A stretch of DNA of 64,000 bases, from assembly GCA_945957125.1 (NCBI GenBank), contig CAMFJT010000001.1, positions 20,940 to 84,939 of the forward strand, read 5' to 3'. A program made the translations under genes and the position numbers. Positions 43,871-52,900 of the stretch are shown here, in pieces; positions within the stretch are counted from its first letter, which is position 1, and the number at the start of each line of letters is the position of its first letter. Below the pieces are notes generated by a model. That model was not told the DNA's origin and ran no database searches. It worked only from the letters and a program-made list of their open reading frames with translations. This DNA is from an uncultured Rhodospirillales bacterium (lineage in GTDB: Bacteria > Pseudomonadota > Alphaproteobacteria > Reyranellales > Reyranellaceae).

Positions 43871-44698
43871 ATGTCCGAGCCCGGAGCCCTCGAGGTCGGC
43901 AGCCGCTACGATCTTCGTGTCCGGCGTTCGCCGGACGCCCCCGAGACCGCCGGCTTCGAGGGCCAGGAAAGCCACGTCGGCTGGCTTCATTCCTACGAGA
44001 CCGGCTCGACGGTCGATGGACCCGGCATCCGGATCACGCTGTTCATGTCGGGCTGCCTGCTGCGCTGCCAGTATTGCCACAACCCGGACACCTGGCATCT
44101 CAAGGACGGCCACCGCGTGGAGCTTGCCCAGGCGATCCGCCGCCTCGGCGATTTCGCGCCGATGCTGCGCGCCATGGGCGGCGGGCTGACGATTTCCGGC
44201 GGCGAGCCGCTGGTGCAGGTCGGCTTCACGCGCGGGATGTTCGCCGCGGCCAAGCGCATGGGCCTGCATACGGCGCTCGATACCTCGGGCCTGCTGGGCG
44301 CGCGCGCCGACGATGCCTATCTCGCGAACGTCGATCTCGTGCTGCTCGACATCAAGAGCGGCGATCCCGACACCTATCGCGAGGTGACGGGCCAGGAGCT
44401 GGCGCCGACCCTGCGGTTCGCCGAACGGCTGGCCGCGATCGGCAAGCCGGTGTGGGTCCGCTATGTCCTGGTGCCCGGCCTGACGGACGCGCCGCATGAC
44501 GTCGAGAAGGTCGCGCGCTTCGTCGGGCCCATGACCAATGTCGAATGGGTCGAAGTGCTGCCGTTCCATCAGATGGGCGAGTTCAAGTGGAAGTCGCTCG
44601 GCCTCGAGTACCGGCTGGCGGACACCCATCCGCCGAGCGAGGGGCAGCTCCAGGCCGCTCTCGACATCTTCCGCCATGCCGGCTGCCGGGTGCGCTGA
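43871..44698 (+). CDS. pflA: Pyruvate formate-lyase activating enzyme (radical SAM)
   Basis: 275 residues from ATG 43871, 8 bp after pflB; the 822-residue track ORF is a read-through. The radical SAM cysteines are in FMSGCLLRCQYCHNPDTW (C-x3-C-x2-C), with GGGLTISGGEPLVQ, DTSGLLGA and LLDIKSGDPDTYREVTG following, the normal PFL-AE layout. It installs the glycyl radical on PflB. An N-terminal extension of about 40 residues before VGWLHSYETGSTVDGPG is longer than in E. coli. Confidence 0.95.
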   Translation: MSEPGALEVGSRYDLRVRRSPDAPETAGFEGQESHVGWLHSYETGSTVDGPGIRITLFMSGCLLRCQYCHNPDTWHLKDGHRVELAQAIRRLGDFAPMLRAMGGGLTISGGEPLVQVGFTRGMFAAAKRMGLHTALDTSGLLGARADDAYLANVDLVLLDIKSGDPDTYREVTGQELAPTLRFAERLAAIGKPVWVRYVLVPGLTDAPHDVEKVARFVGPMTNVEWVEVLPFHQMGEFKWKSLGLEYRLADTHPPSEGQLQAALDIFRHAGCRVR

Positions 44699-44700
44699 CG

Positions 44701-46290
44701 ATGGCGATTCTCGCCGAGGTCCTCGCCGCGCAGCCTATCCTGGCTCTCTTCCTCGCCGTCGCCCTCGGCTATGCGGTCGGCCAGATCAACATCTTCGGCT
44801 TCTCCCTCGGCATCGGCGCGGTGCTGTTCGTCGGGCTGGCGATCGGCGCGATCGCCCCCAAAGCCCAGATCGCCGGTCCGATCGGTCTGATCGGCCTCAC
44901 GATGTTCCTCTACGGCATCGGCATCCTCTATGGCGGCCAGTTCTTCGAGGGCCTGTCGGGACCGGGCCGGAAATACAATCTCCTTGCCTTCGTCGCCGTG
45001 CTCGCGAGCCTGGTCGTCGCGCTCGCGCTCGGAAAGCTGCTGGGCATCGATATCGGCCAGACGCTCGGCGTGTTCGCAGGATCGATGACCAGCACGCCGA
45101 CCCTGCAGGCCGCCCTCGACCTGATCGGCGGCACGGCGTCGTCGATCGGCTATTCGGTCAGCTATCCGTTGGGCGTGATCGGGCCGATCCTGTGCTTCTA
45201 CCTGATGACGCGGGCGGTGCAGCCGACCTTCCCGCCGGAGCCGGCGCGGTTCCATATGGGCGAGATCACGATCGACCACCTGCCGGAGGGAGTCTCGACG
45301 GTCGGCGACCTGCGCGACCTGCTGCCGGCCGGCGTCCAGGTGTCGGGCGTGCGACAGGACCATCGCAACAGCCTGCCCGACGATTCCGTTGCGTTGCGCG
45401 CCGGCGATGGGCTTCTGATCGTCGCCGACCGGCAGGCGGCGATCGGCGAGGCGGCAGCGGTGCTCGGACGCCTCGATCCCAACCGGCTGGGCAAGGACCG
45501 TAGCGACCTCTCCTACCAGCGCTTCTTCGTCTCCAACGCGCAGCTCACCGCAACGACCCTGTCGAACCTGCCGGTGCCCGCGGACATACCGTTCCATGTC
45601 ATTCACGTGCGGCGCTACGATGTCGATCTCGTGCCGTCGCCGGACCTGATGCTGGAGGTCGGTGACCGCGTCGGCGTGCTCGTGCCGGTCGACCGGATAC
45701 GGGCGGCGCGGACGCTGTTCGGCGACACGGTGAAGGCGACCGCGGAGTTCAGCTACATCTCCGTCGGCCTCGGCATGGTGCTGGGCGTGTTGCTCGGCCT
45801 CGTGCCGATTCCCTTGCCGGGGGTCGGCACGGTGACGCTTGGAATCGGCGGCGGGCCGCTGATCGTGGCGCTGGTCGCCGGTCGCCTGCGGCGGACGGGG
45901 CCGATCGCCTGGGTCATGCCGCTGCCTGCCAACATCGTGCTGCGCAATTTCGGCCTGACGTTGTTCCTGGCCACTGTCGGCATCAATTCGGGCCAGGCCT
46001 TCCTGACCACGGTGATGCAGACCGGGCCGATCCTGCTGCTGGTCGGCGCAGCGGTGGTGTTGACCGCGATCTTCGCGATCCTGCTGGTCGGCCACGTCAT
46101 CCTGCGCCTTCCGTTCGACGACCTTCTCGGGGTCGCTTCGGGCGCCACGGGCAATCCGGCGATCGTCGTCTATGCCGCCCGCATGGCGCCCACCGAGCGT
46201 ACCAACGTCGCCTATGCGATGATCTTCCCGTCGGCGACGATCGTGAAGGTCATTGGCGTGCAGATCGCCGGTCTCGTCCTCGCGGGCTGA
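44701..46290 (+). CDS. AspT/YidE-family exchanger with TrkA-C domains
   Basis: 529 residues from ATG 44701, 2 bp after pflA stop. Two five-helix membrane halves (about 10-175 and 370-529) flank a cytosolic part with TrkA-C-like modules (DHLPEGVSTVGDLRDLLPAGVQVSGVRQDHRNSLPDDSVALRAGDGLLIVADRQAAIG and VIHVRRYDVDLVPSPDLMLEVGDRVGVLVP). The repeated FAGSMTSTPTLQAALD and GVASGATGNPAIVVYAAR are the family's conserved helix ends. AspT exchanges aspartate for alanine; homologues carry dicarboxylates or similar anions. In a PFL operon it could export a fermentation acid or exchange dicarboxylates; this is inference. Confidence 0.88.
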   Translation: MAILAEVLAAQPILALFLAVALGYAVGQINIFGFSLGIGAVLFVGLAIGAIAPKAQIAGPIGLIGLTMFLYGIGILYGGQFFEGLSGPGRKYNLLAFVAVLASLVVALALGKLLGIDIGQTLGVFAGSMTSTPTLQAALDLIGGTASSIGYSVSYPLGVIGPILCFYLMTRAVQPTFPPEPARFHMGEITIDHLPEGVSTVGDLRDLLPAGVQVSGVRQDHRNSLPDDSVALRAGDGLLIVADRQAAIGEAAAVLGRLDPNRLGKDRSDLSYQRFFVSNAQLTATTLSNLPVPADIPFHVIHVRRYDVDLVPSPDLMLEVGDRVGVLVPVDRIRAARTLFGDTVKATAEFSYISVGLGMVLGVLLGLVPIPLPGVGTVTLGIGGGPLIVALVAGRLRRTGPIAWVMPLPANIVLRNFGLTLFLATVGINSGQAFLTTVMQTGPILLLVGAAVVLTAIFAILLVGHVILRLPFDDLLGVASGATGNPAIVVYAARMAPTERTNVAYAMIFPSATIVKVIGVQIAGLVLAG

Positions 46291-46426
46291 AGCGATCGAA
46301 ATTGACGGTGCCGGACGGTGCCCGATGTCGATTCGGGAGCGCCTCGAACGTCGATGAGGTGACGGAGCCGCGGATTGGCCATGGCGTGACCGATCCGCTT
46401 ACCGTCGCCAACCGAAGGAGATCGAC
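46291..46426. other. Intergenic gap after fermentation operon
   Basis: 136 bases between the exchanger and the YCII gene. No strong terminator and no FNR-type dyad seen. AAGGAGA just before the YCII ATG is its ribosome site. Confidence 0.35.
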
Positions 46427-46807
46427 ATGGCTCAATTCATGCTGCTGCTGCACCAGGTGCCCAACTACAACGCGGACCTGCCGCGCGAGAAGATGATGGA
46501 GATGACCCGGCGCTACATGGCGTGGGCCGACCAGCTCCGCCGGCAGGGCAAGATGGTCGGCGGCGAGAAGCTGACCGCGAGCGGCGGCCGCCACATCAAA
46601 GTCAGGGACGGCAAGCCGGTGGCCAGCGACGGCCCTTACGCCGAGGCCAAGGACGTGATCGGCGGTTATTTCGTGCTCCAAGCCCGGGACCTCGCCGAAG
46701 CCGAGGCGATCGCCGGGGAATGCCCGCATCTCGCGCTGGCGCCGACCAACTGGGCCGAGGTCCGCCCGATCGAGGACATGAGCCAGGCGCGCGCCGCGGC
46801 GGGCTGA
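46427..46807 (+). CDS. YCII-related (DGPF) domain protein
   Basis: 126 residues. The sequence MAQFMLLLHQVPNYNADLPREKMMEMTRRYMAWADQLRRQGKMVGGEKLTA and the signature KPVASDGPYAEAKDVIGGYFVLQARDLAEAEAIAGECP match the DGPF/YCII family. These small dimeric alpha/beta-barrel proteins frequently precede ECF sigma genes of the group with a long C-terminal extension, as here: the sigma gene starts 2 bp downstream. It may sense a small molecule or be a protein target; role unknown. Confidence 0.9.
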   Translation: MAQFMLLLHQVPNYNADLPREKMMEMTRRYMAWADQLRRQGKMVGGEKLTASGGRHIKVRDGKPVASDGPYAEAKDVIGGYFVLQARDLAEAEAIAGECPHLALAPTNWAEVRPIEDMSQARAAAG

Positions 46808-46809
46808 GC

Positions 46810-48039
46810 ATGGAGCAATGTGTCCACCGGCTCGTCGATTCGCTGGCCCGCGATTCGGCGAGCCGGCTGGTCGCGGCGCTGGCGCGGCGGCTCGGGGCGG
46901 GCCGCATCGCCGTCGCCGAGGACGCCGTCCAGCACGCGCTGATGCAGGCGCTGTCGCTGTGGCCCTTCAAGGGTGTCCCGGAACGGCCCGAAGCGTGGCT
47001 CGCCACGGTCGCGCGCAACCGCGCGCTCGACCTGCTGCGTCGCGAAACGCGCGACCTCGCGCTCGCGGATGAGCTCGTGCCCGGCGCTTCCGCGGGCGAA
47101 GCGACCGGAGGTCGTTTCGACCGTGAGCTGAACGACGACGAGATGGCGCTGCTGTTCGCGGTCTGTCATCCCGCCCTGTCGCCCGAGCTGCGCGTGACGT
47201 TCGCTCTCAAGACGGTGTGCGGCTTGACCGTGCCGCAGATCGCCGGCGGGTTGCTGGCGGAGCCGACTGCGATCGCCCAGCGCCTGGTGCGGTCTCGCCG
47301 CCAGCTCGAGGCGGCGGGCGTGGCGATCGAGGCACCGGCGCCGGAGGCGCTGCCCGAGCGCGCCGAGTCGGTGCGAACGGCGCTCTATCTGATGTTCAAC
47401 GAGGGCTACTCCGCTTCTTCGGGCGAGGCGCTGGTGCAGCCGGAATTCTGTGTCGAGGCGGTGCGGCTCGCCCGCGCCCTGGCGGCGCATCCGACGACGG
47501 CCGGCCCGGCAAGCGATGCGCTCGCCGCGCTTCTGCTGCTGACGGCCGCGCGGCTGCCGACGCGGGTCGGACCCGACGGCGTGGCGCAATTGCTCGACGA
47601 TCAGCCGCGCGCCGAATGGGACCGTGGCCTCATCGCGCTGGGCCTTGCCCATCTCGATCGCTCGGCGCGGGGCGAGGTGCTGACGGTCTGGCATCTGCGT
47701 GCCGAGATCGCGGCGCTGCATGCCACGGCGCGCAGCGCCGGCGAGACTGACTGGCCCCGCATCGCGTCGGTCTATGCGCAGCTCGCCACGCTCGACCCCT
47801 CGCCCATGGTCGTGCTCGCGCGCCCCGTCGCGATCGCCCGTGCGGAAGGAGCCGCCGCGGGACTGGCGGCCCTGCCGGCGGTGCCTGGCAATCCCTACGC
47901 CGAGGCCGCCCGCGGTGTCTTCCTCGCCGAACTCGGGCAGGTCACGCAAGCACGGCGGCACTTCGAGGCGGCGCAGGCCTCGGCACGCACCGAGCCGGAG
48001 CGGCGGCTGATGGCACGTCACCTCGCACGCCTCGCCTGA
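46810..48039 (+). CDS. ECF RNA polymerase sigma factor with C-terminal extension
   Basis: 409 residues from ATG 46810. Region 2 (VAEDAVQHALMQALSLWPFKGVPERPEAWLATVARNRALDLLRRE) and region 4 (LRVTFALKTVCGLTVPQIAGGLLAEPTAIAQRLVRSRRQL) are complete. A C-terminal extension of about 230 residues (TALYLMFNEGYSASSGEALVQPEFCVEAVRLARAL... with TPR-like LFLAELGQVTQARRHFEAAQ) is the hallmark of the ECF42-like group, which lacks anti-sigma partners and pairs with a YCII protein. It probably directs transcription of the upstream YCII gene. Confidence 0.92.
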   Translation: MEQCVHRLVDSLARDSASRLVAALARRLGAGRIAVAEDAVQHALMQALSLWPFKGVPERPEAWLATVARNRALDLLRRETRDLALADELVPGASAGEATGGRFDRELNDDEMALLFAVCHPALSPELRVTFALKTVCGLTVPQIAGGLLAEPTAIAQRLVRSRRQLEAAGVAIEAPAPEALPERAESVRTALYLMFNEGYSASSGEALVQPEFCVEAVRLARALAAHPTTAGPASDALAALLLLTAARLPTRVGPDGVAQLLDDQPRAEWDRGLIALGLAHLDRSARGEVLTVWHLRAEIAALHATARSAGETDWPRIASVYAQLATLDPSPMVVLARPVAIARAEGAAAGLAALPAVPGNPYAEAARGVFLAELGQVTQARRHFEAAQASARTEPERRLMARHLARLA

Positions 48040-48066
48040 GGCCCTCCGCCCGCTCTGCGCGCGCCT

Positions 48067-49008
48067 CTACGGGCCGCTCGCTTGTGGCGTCCTGATCCTG
48101 ACCACCATCAGCCGCACCGATGCGGCCAGGATGACGGCGGCGGCCGCCCATTCGCCCGCCGAGAGCCGCGGCGGTGCGAGCCAGCCGAGATGGGCCGCGA
48201 TGGCCTCGAGGGCGATGGCGAAGAACGGCATGGCGGTGAGCGCGATGAGGTACGTCTGGACGCCGGTGTGGTTGATCGTCCAGAAGCCGAGCCACGTGCC
48301 GGGGGCGCGGAACAGCACGCCGGCCAGGGCACCCCAAAGCCAGAGCTCGATCCGGCCGAAAGCATCGCCGCCGCCCGCCCACGGCGAAGCCATGACGCCG
48401 GCCAAGCCCAGCATCGACCAGACCAGGATCAGGGCCAGCGAGGCCGCCACGAGGATCTCGCCCGTGAAGCGGCTGCGGGCGCCGAGGTCGGTCGAGCGGT
48501 TGCGCGGGTGGTAGGCGATCAGCCACGAGCCGGCGACGGCCATCGTTTCCGACAGGACGAGCCAGACGAGCCCGCGCCATGCCTCGCCCGTCAGCGCCAT
48601 CGCGAAGCCCGCGATGCCGGCGGCGAGCAGGGCGAGCCCCGCCCAGTCGCGCCGCGGCGGTGCCTGGCGGGTCAGCAGCCAGCCCGATCCTGCGCCGATC
48701 AGCACGCTGATCGTGGCGAGCAACGTGCTTTGCGTCACCGCGAGCCACAGCACTGCCGCCGCCGTCGCCCCGTTGATGGCGACGCGCAGGAAGGCATAGC
48801 CCACGGTCCACGGCGCCAGCAGCTCGGCCCAGCTGCCGGCGGCGCGGCGGCCGAGCCAGAGCAGGACCAAGCCTGCGGCGAGGAGCTGCACGAGCGTATA
48901 GGCCCAGGCATCGAGCCGCGCGCCGCTCACGACATGGCGGGTCAGCAGGAGGTAGAGCGCCCAGAGCAGCGAGTTGCCGAGGCCGAGCGCCAGCAGCGGT
49001 GCGCCCAC
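48067..49008 (-). CDS. DMT-family (EamA-like) membrane transporter
   Basis: 313 residues with ten hydrophobic segments in two halves. First: GNSLLWALYLLLTRHVVSGARLDAWAYTLVQLLAAGLVLLWLG; second, around LVWLVLSETMAVAGSWLIAYHP. This is the general drug/metabolite transporter layout. The EamA internal duplication is weak but visible. Substrate unknown; the family includes amino-acid and metabolite exporters. It lies 7 bp downstream of the methyltransferase gene on the same strand, so the two may form an operon. Confidence 0.75.
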   Translation of the reverse strand: MGAPLLALGLGNSLLWALYLLLTRHVVSGARLDAWAYTLVQLLAAGLVLLWLGRRAAGSWAELLAPWTVGYAFLRVAINGATAAAVLWLAVTQSTLLATISVLIGAGSGWLLTRQAPPRRDWAGLALLAAGIAGFAMALTGEAWRGLVWLVLSETMAVAGSWLIAYHPRNRSTDLGARSRFTGEILVAASLALILVWSMLGLAGVMASPWAGGGDAFGRIELWLWGALAGVLFRAPGTWLGFWTINHTGVQTYLIALTAMPFFAIALEAIAAHLGWLAPPRLSAGEWAAAAVILAASVRLMVVRIRTPQASGP

Positions 49009-49015
49009 GGCCGCC

Positions 49016-50266
49016 TCAGGTGCGGAAGCGCAGCAGCAGGTGGTTGACGCCGTTCAGCTTCAGATAGAGGTCCTCGAACTGGGCGTAGAAATCCTCCCAG
49101 CGCGGCAGGCCGCCCTGGGCGCCCAGCGCGGTATAGATCTCGGCCACCGACCGGCGCCCGTCGATCTGCGCGATGATGCGCGGCGCGAGCGCCGGAAGCT
49201 GCGCCCGCCACGGGAAGCCGTCGAGATTGGCGACCAGCGGCGCGCCGGGCTGCAGGCCTGCCGCCAGCTTCTGGGCGTCCATCTCGCGCAGCACCGGGAT
49301 CGCCTGGGTATCCTCCGGCCGGGCCACCGTGTCGAAGCCCGCGCGCGTGGCATAGAAGACGTGGGTGCGCAGGTTGCCGGCCAGTCGCTCGGCGAAGGCG
49401 GCCCGCTCGACCAGCGGCAAGCCGCTGGCCTGGCGGGCGATCACCGGGTCGCTCATGTAGGTCGCGGGCTCGTAGCGCACCGGCTCGAGGAAGGCGACGA
49501 CCCGCAGGCCGGCATCGCCGGCCATGGTGGCGATCTCGGGCACGGTGTAGGCGCGGTCGATGCTGTGCAGCAGCAGGTCGTAGAGGCCGGCGTCGCCGGC
49601 GGTCACGTGGTCGTTGAGATAGGGGTTGCGCCGGAAGAGGTTGGTGGTCGGCAGGAAGCGGATCAGGCGCTTGGCCATGGCGATCCGGTCGGCGATCGCC
49701 ATCGACCTGGGCGCCAGCGTGCGCAGCAACTCCTGCAACGGGTAGACGCCGGTGCGGCCGTACTGGCCGTAGACCATCACCCCGATGCCGCCGTCGGGCT
49801 GCAGGACCGAGACGAGGGCCCTCATGCCGGCGGCGGGGTCGGGCAGGTGATGGAGAACGCCGGTGCAGTCGATATAGTCGAACTCTCCGATCCGCATGTT
49901 CGGCAGGTCGAGCAGCGAGCCGGTGATGAAATTGATGTTGCGCAGGCCGCGCGCCTTGGCCCGCGCCTCGCAGACCGCGCGCGAGGCGACCGACAGGTCG
50001 AGATAGACGACCTCGCCGGGGCAGCGCCGGTCGACGAGCTGCTGGGCCAGCATGATGCAGGCATCACCCGTGCCGCCGCCCGCGACCAGCGCGCGAAACG
50101 GCCGGATGAAGTTGAGCCGGCCCGAGAACAGGTAGTGGTTGACCTCGAGGATGTGGCTCGGCGTGCCGGTGATCAGCCGTAGCGCCTCCTCGCGGGGATC
50201 GCGGGGCGGATAGGGCAGCGCCTCGTACTGGGCGCGCACCTCGTCCAACGGCTGGGAAGCGGTCAT
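49016..50266 (-). CDS. Class I SAM-dependent methyltransferase
   Basis: 416 residues. The SAM-binding motif I is RALVAGGGTGDACIMLAQQL, followed by VVYLDLSVASRAVCEARAKARGLRNINFITGSLLDLP and YIDCTGVLHHLPDPAAGMRALVSVLQPDGGIGVMVYG. The N-terminal EVRAQYEALPYPPRDPREE is a conserved lead-in of a family of methyltransferases found in proteobacteria; a C-terminal about 130-residue extension (GFPWRAQLPALAPRIIAQIDGRRSVAEIY) is likely an accessory helical domain. Substrate unknown. Confidence 0.82.
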   Translation of the reverse strand: MTASQPLDEVRAQYEALPYPPRDPREEALRLITGTPSHILEVNHYLFSGRLNFIRPFRALVAGGGTGDACIMLAQQLVDRRCPGEVVYLDLSVASRAVCEARAKARGLRNINFITGSLLDLPNMRIGEFDYIDCTGVLHHLPDPAAGMRALVSVLQPDGGIGVMVYGQYGRTGVYPLQELLRTLAPRSMAIADRIAMAKRLIRFLPTTNLFRRNPYLNDHVTAGDAGLYDLLLHSIDRAYTVPEIATMAGDAGLRVVAFLEPVRYEPATYMSDPVIARQASGLPLVERAAFAERLAGNLRTHVFYATRAGFDTVARPEDTQAIPVLREMDAQKLAAGLQPGAPLVANLDGFPWRAQLPALAPRIIAQIDGRRSVAEIYTALGAQGGLPRWEDFYAQFEDLYLKLNGVNHLLLRFRT

Positions 50267-50298
50267 GAGCCTTGGTTCATGCTACAAATTCCGCGACC

Positions 50299-50859
50299 AT
50301 GAAAGGCTATTTCGGCATCGGGGTGGAAGGCGTGAGCAAGGCCATGAATGTTGGCACCTTGTTCCGGACGGCGCATGCCTTCGACGCCTCCTTCGTTTTC
50401 ACCGTCCGCGCGCAGTACGACCGCCGCAAGGGCGGCCAGGCCGACACCTCCGACACGCCGCGGTCGGTGCCGACCTATCATTTCGCAGGCCTCGAGGATT
50501 TCCGCCTTCCGTTGGGCTGCCGGCTGGTCGGCGTCGAGATCGCCGACGATGCGATCGAGCTGCCCTCGTTCCGCCATCCGCGCCAGGCGGCCTACATCCT
50601 GGGCTCGGAGCGCGAAGGCCTGTCCGCCGATCTGCAGTCACGCTGCGACTTCGTGGTCAAGATCCCGACCCGCTTTTCCGTCAATCTCGGCGTCGCCGGG
50701 GCCCTCATCATGTACGACCGGCTGCTGACCATGGGGCGGCATGCGCCCCGCCCCGTGGCGGCCGGCGGCCCGACCGAGGCCTTGCCGCTGCCGGCATTCG
50801 GCGATCCGATCTACAAGCGCAAGCAGCGTATCCGGGCGCGGGCGCAGGGGGCGGCATGA
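50299..50859 (+). CDS. SpoU/TrmH-family RNA methyltransferase
   Basis: 186 residues from ATG 50299, the start that aligns with family N-termini (MKGYFGIGVEGVSKAMNVGTLFRTAHAFDASFVFTV). The SPOUT knot motifs are AAYILGSEREGLSADLQSRCDFVVKIPTRFSVNLGVAGALIMYDR. It transfers a methyl group from SAM to ribose 2'-O positions in tRNA or rRNA; the exact target is unknown. It starts 32 bp from the divergent methyltransferase gene. Its stop overlaps the next gene's ATG. Confidence 0.9.
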   Translation: MKGYFGIGVEGVSKAMNVGTLFRTAHAFDASFVFTVRAQYDRRKGGQADTSDTPRSVPTYHFAGLEDFRLPLGCRLVGVEIADDAIELPSFRHPRQAAYILGSEREGLSADLQSRCDFVVKIPTRFSVNLGVAGALIMYDRLLTMGRHAPRPVAAGGPTEALPLPAFGDPIYKRKQRIRARAQGAA

Positions 50860-51413
50860 GCACGCGGGGCGCCTGGGCCGTCGTGGCGGCGCTGATGGCG
50901 CTACAGGCGCTGGTGCTGCACCTGCTCGGCCGGGTGTGGATCTGCTCCTGCGGCACCGTCCGGCTCTGGGTCGGCGACATCCATTCGCCGGAACTGTCGC
51001 AGCAGATGTTCGACTGGTACACGCCGAGTCACGTCATCCACGGCATGATCTTCTACGGCGTGCTGCATCTGTTGCTGCCGCGGACCCCGGTCCTGACGCG
51101 GCTGGCGCTCGCGGTCGGCATCGAGGTCGCTTGGGAGATCGCCGAGAACTCGCCCTGGGTGATCGAGGCCTACCGCAAGCAGGCGCTGGCCGCCGGCTAT
51201 GTCGGCGACAGCATCCTGAACTCGCTCCTGGACACGGTGGCGATGATGACCGGCTTCGCCCTCGCCCGCCTGCTGCCGTGGCAGGCGACCGTGGCGCTGG
51301 CCCTGCTGGCCGAGGCCGTGGTCGGCTTCCTGGTCCACGACAACCTGACCCTCAACATCCTGAACTTCATCCACCGCTTCCCCGCCATCGAGGCGTGGCA
51401 AAAGCGGGTCTAG
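50856..51413 (+). CDS. DUF2585 (UPF0314) family membrane protein
   Basis: 185 residues from ATG 50856, overlapping the upstream stop (ATGA). Four to five helices: [90 protein letters not shown] and [28 protein letters not shown]. These blocks ([43 protein letters not shown]) define UPF0314, conserved in alphaproteobacteria with unknown function. Co-translation with a SPOUT enzyme is notable. Confidence 0.88.
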   Translation: MSTRGAWAVVAALMALQALVLHLLGRVWICSCGTVRLWVGDIHSPELSQQMFDWYTPSHVIHGMIFYGVLHLLLPRTPVLTRLALAVGIEVAWEIAENSPWVIEAYRKQALAAGYVGDSILNSLLDTVAMMTGFALARLLPWQATVALALLAEAVVGFLVHDNLTLNILNFIHRFPAIEAWQKRV

Positions 51414-51447
51414 CGGCGGCGGGGGCGATGCACTATCTCAACCCTTC

Positions 51448-52605
51448 ATGTCCGTCCTGACCCCCGACCCTCTGCAGATCGTCGAGCCGTTCCGCGGCCG
51501 CAACGACACGCGCCGCAACCTGGTCGGCCTGTCGCGCGAGGCGCTGAAGGAGACGTTGGCGGAGGCCGGGCTGGAGGCATTCCGGGCCAAGCAGGTCTGG
51601 CAGTGGATCTACTGGCACGGCGTGACCGACTTCGGGCTGATGACCAACGTCGCGAAGAAGACGCGCGAGCGGCTGGCCGAGCTGTTCGTGATCGAGCGGC
51701 CGCAGATCGTCACCGAGCAGCGCTCGGTCGACGGCACGCGCAAGTGGCTGCTGCGCTTCCCCGACGGCAACGAGGCCGAGACGGTCAACATCCCCGAGGA
51801 GGATCGCGGCTCGGTCTGCATCTCGAGCCAGGTCGGCTGCACGCTGACCTGCACCTTCTGCCATACCGGCACGCAGCCCCTGGTGCGTAACCTGCTGCCG
51901 GCCGAGATCGTCGGCCAGTTCATGGTGGCGCGCGACAGCTACGGCGAATGGCCGACGCCGACCGAGACGACGCGCATGCTGTCCAACATCGTCATGATGG
52001 GCATGGGCGAGCCGCTGTACAACTTCGACAACGTCGCGGCGGCGCTGAAGATCGTGATGGACGAGCAGGGCATTGCGCTCAGCCGCCGCCGTATCACGCT
52101 CTCGACCTCGGGCGTGGTGCCGATGATCCCCAAGGTCGGCGAGGTGCTCGACGTCAATCTCGCGGTGTCGCTGCATGCGGTGAACGACGCGGTGCGCGAC
52201 ACGCTGGTGCCGATCAACCGCAAATGGCCGATCGCCGAGCTTCTCGCGGCGTGCGCGGCCTATCCCGGCGCGAAGAACAGCCGGCGCATCACCTTCGAGT
52301 ATGCGATGCTGAAGGGCGTCAACGATTCCGACGCCGACGCGCGCGAGCTGGTGCGCCTGCTCAAGCCGATCCATGCCAAGGTGAACCTGATTCCGTTCAA
52401 TCCGTGGGACGGCGCGCCGTACGAGTGCAGCTCCAACAACCGCATGCACCGCTTCGCCGAGATCGTGAACGACGGCGGCCTCAGCGCCCCCATCCGCACC
52501 CCGCGCGGCCGCGACATCCACGCCGCCTGCGGCCAGCTCAAGAGCGCCAGCGCGCGACGGAAAGGCGAGCGCGTGCGGGATGTCGAGGCGCGGGCGAACC
52601 TTTGA
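51448..52605 (+). CDS. rlmN: Dual-specificity 23S rRNA/tRNA adenine C2 methyltransferase
   Basis: 385 residues. RlmN methylates A2503 of 23S rRNA and A37 of some tRNAs by radical SAM chemistry. The C-x3-C-x2-C motif is CTLTCTFC within [24 protein letters not shown], then [55 protein letters not shown] and the C-terminal catalytic Cys in HAACGQL. Length and order match the family. Starts 34 bp after the DUF2585 gene. Confidence 0.96.
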   Translation: MSVLTPDPLQIVEPFRGRNDTRRNLVGLSREALKETLAEAGLEAFRAKQVWQWIYWHGVTDFGLMTNVAKKTRERLAELFVIERPQIVTEQRSVDGTRKWLLRFPDGNEAETVNIPEEDRGSVCISSQVGCTLTCTFCHTGTQPLVRNLLPAEIVGQFMVARDSYGEWPTPTETTRMLSNIVMMGMGEPLYNFDNVAAALKIVMDEQGIALSRRRITLSTSGVVPMIPKVGEVLDVNLAVSLHAVNDAVRDTLVPINRKWPIAELLAACAAYPGAKNSRRITFEYAMLKGVNDSDADARELVRLLKPIHAKVNLIPFNPWDGAPYECSSNNRMHRFAEIVNDGGLSAPIRTPRGRDIHAACGQLKSASARRKGERVRDVEARANL

Positions 52606-52615
52606 CCGAGTTTCG

Positions 52616-52629
52616 TCTTACCGGTAAGA
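52616..52629. promoter_or_regulatory. Perfect palindrome operator before antitoxin gene
   Basis: TCTTACCGGTAAGA, a perfect 14-bp dyad 7 bp before the antitoxin ATG. It is a likely operator for autorepression by the VapB/AbrB-type antitoxin. Confidence 0.65.
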
Positions 52630-52636
52630 TTGCAAG

Positions 52637-52900
52637 ATGAGAACCAAGCTGTCCACCAAGGGGCAAGTTATTCTGCCGAAGGCCGTTCGCGACCAATGTC
52701 ATTTGAAGGCGGGGATGGAATTCGACATCGAGCAGCGTCCTGAGGGCATTCTGCTGAAGCGCGTAGATTCCAAAAAGAAATACACGGTCGATGATCTTGT
52801 CGGCATCGTTAAATATCGCGGCCCGCGAAGGTCGATTGAAGAGATGAACGCGGCCATAGAAGCAGAGGCTCGGCGTCGATTTGCGCGCGGTCGATACTAA
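52637..52900 (+). CDS. vapB: AbrB/SpoVT-type antitoxin (VapB-like)
   Basis: 87 residues. The swapped-hairpin beta-barrel DNA-binding domain is clear at the N-terminus: MRTKLSTKGQVILPKAVRDQCHLKAGMEFDIEQRPEGILLKRV. The C-terminal half (KYTVDDLVGIVKYRGPRRSIEEMNAAIEAEARRRF) is the toxin-binding part. It shares 20 bp with the toxin gene, typical of TA modules. The cassette is a bit AT-richer than its neighbours, hinting at mobility. Confidence 0.9.
   Translation: MRTKLSTKGQVILPKAVRDQCHLKAGMEFDIEQRPEGILLKRVDSKKKYTVDDLVGIVKYRGPRRSIEEMNAAIEAEARRRFARGRY

Noticed and set aside
46291-46426. TTGACGGTGCCGG upstream of YCII as a possible FNR box
   Set aside because: No inverted half-site follows.
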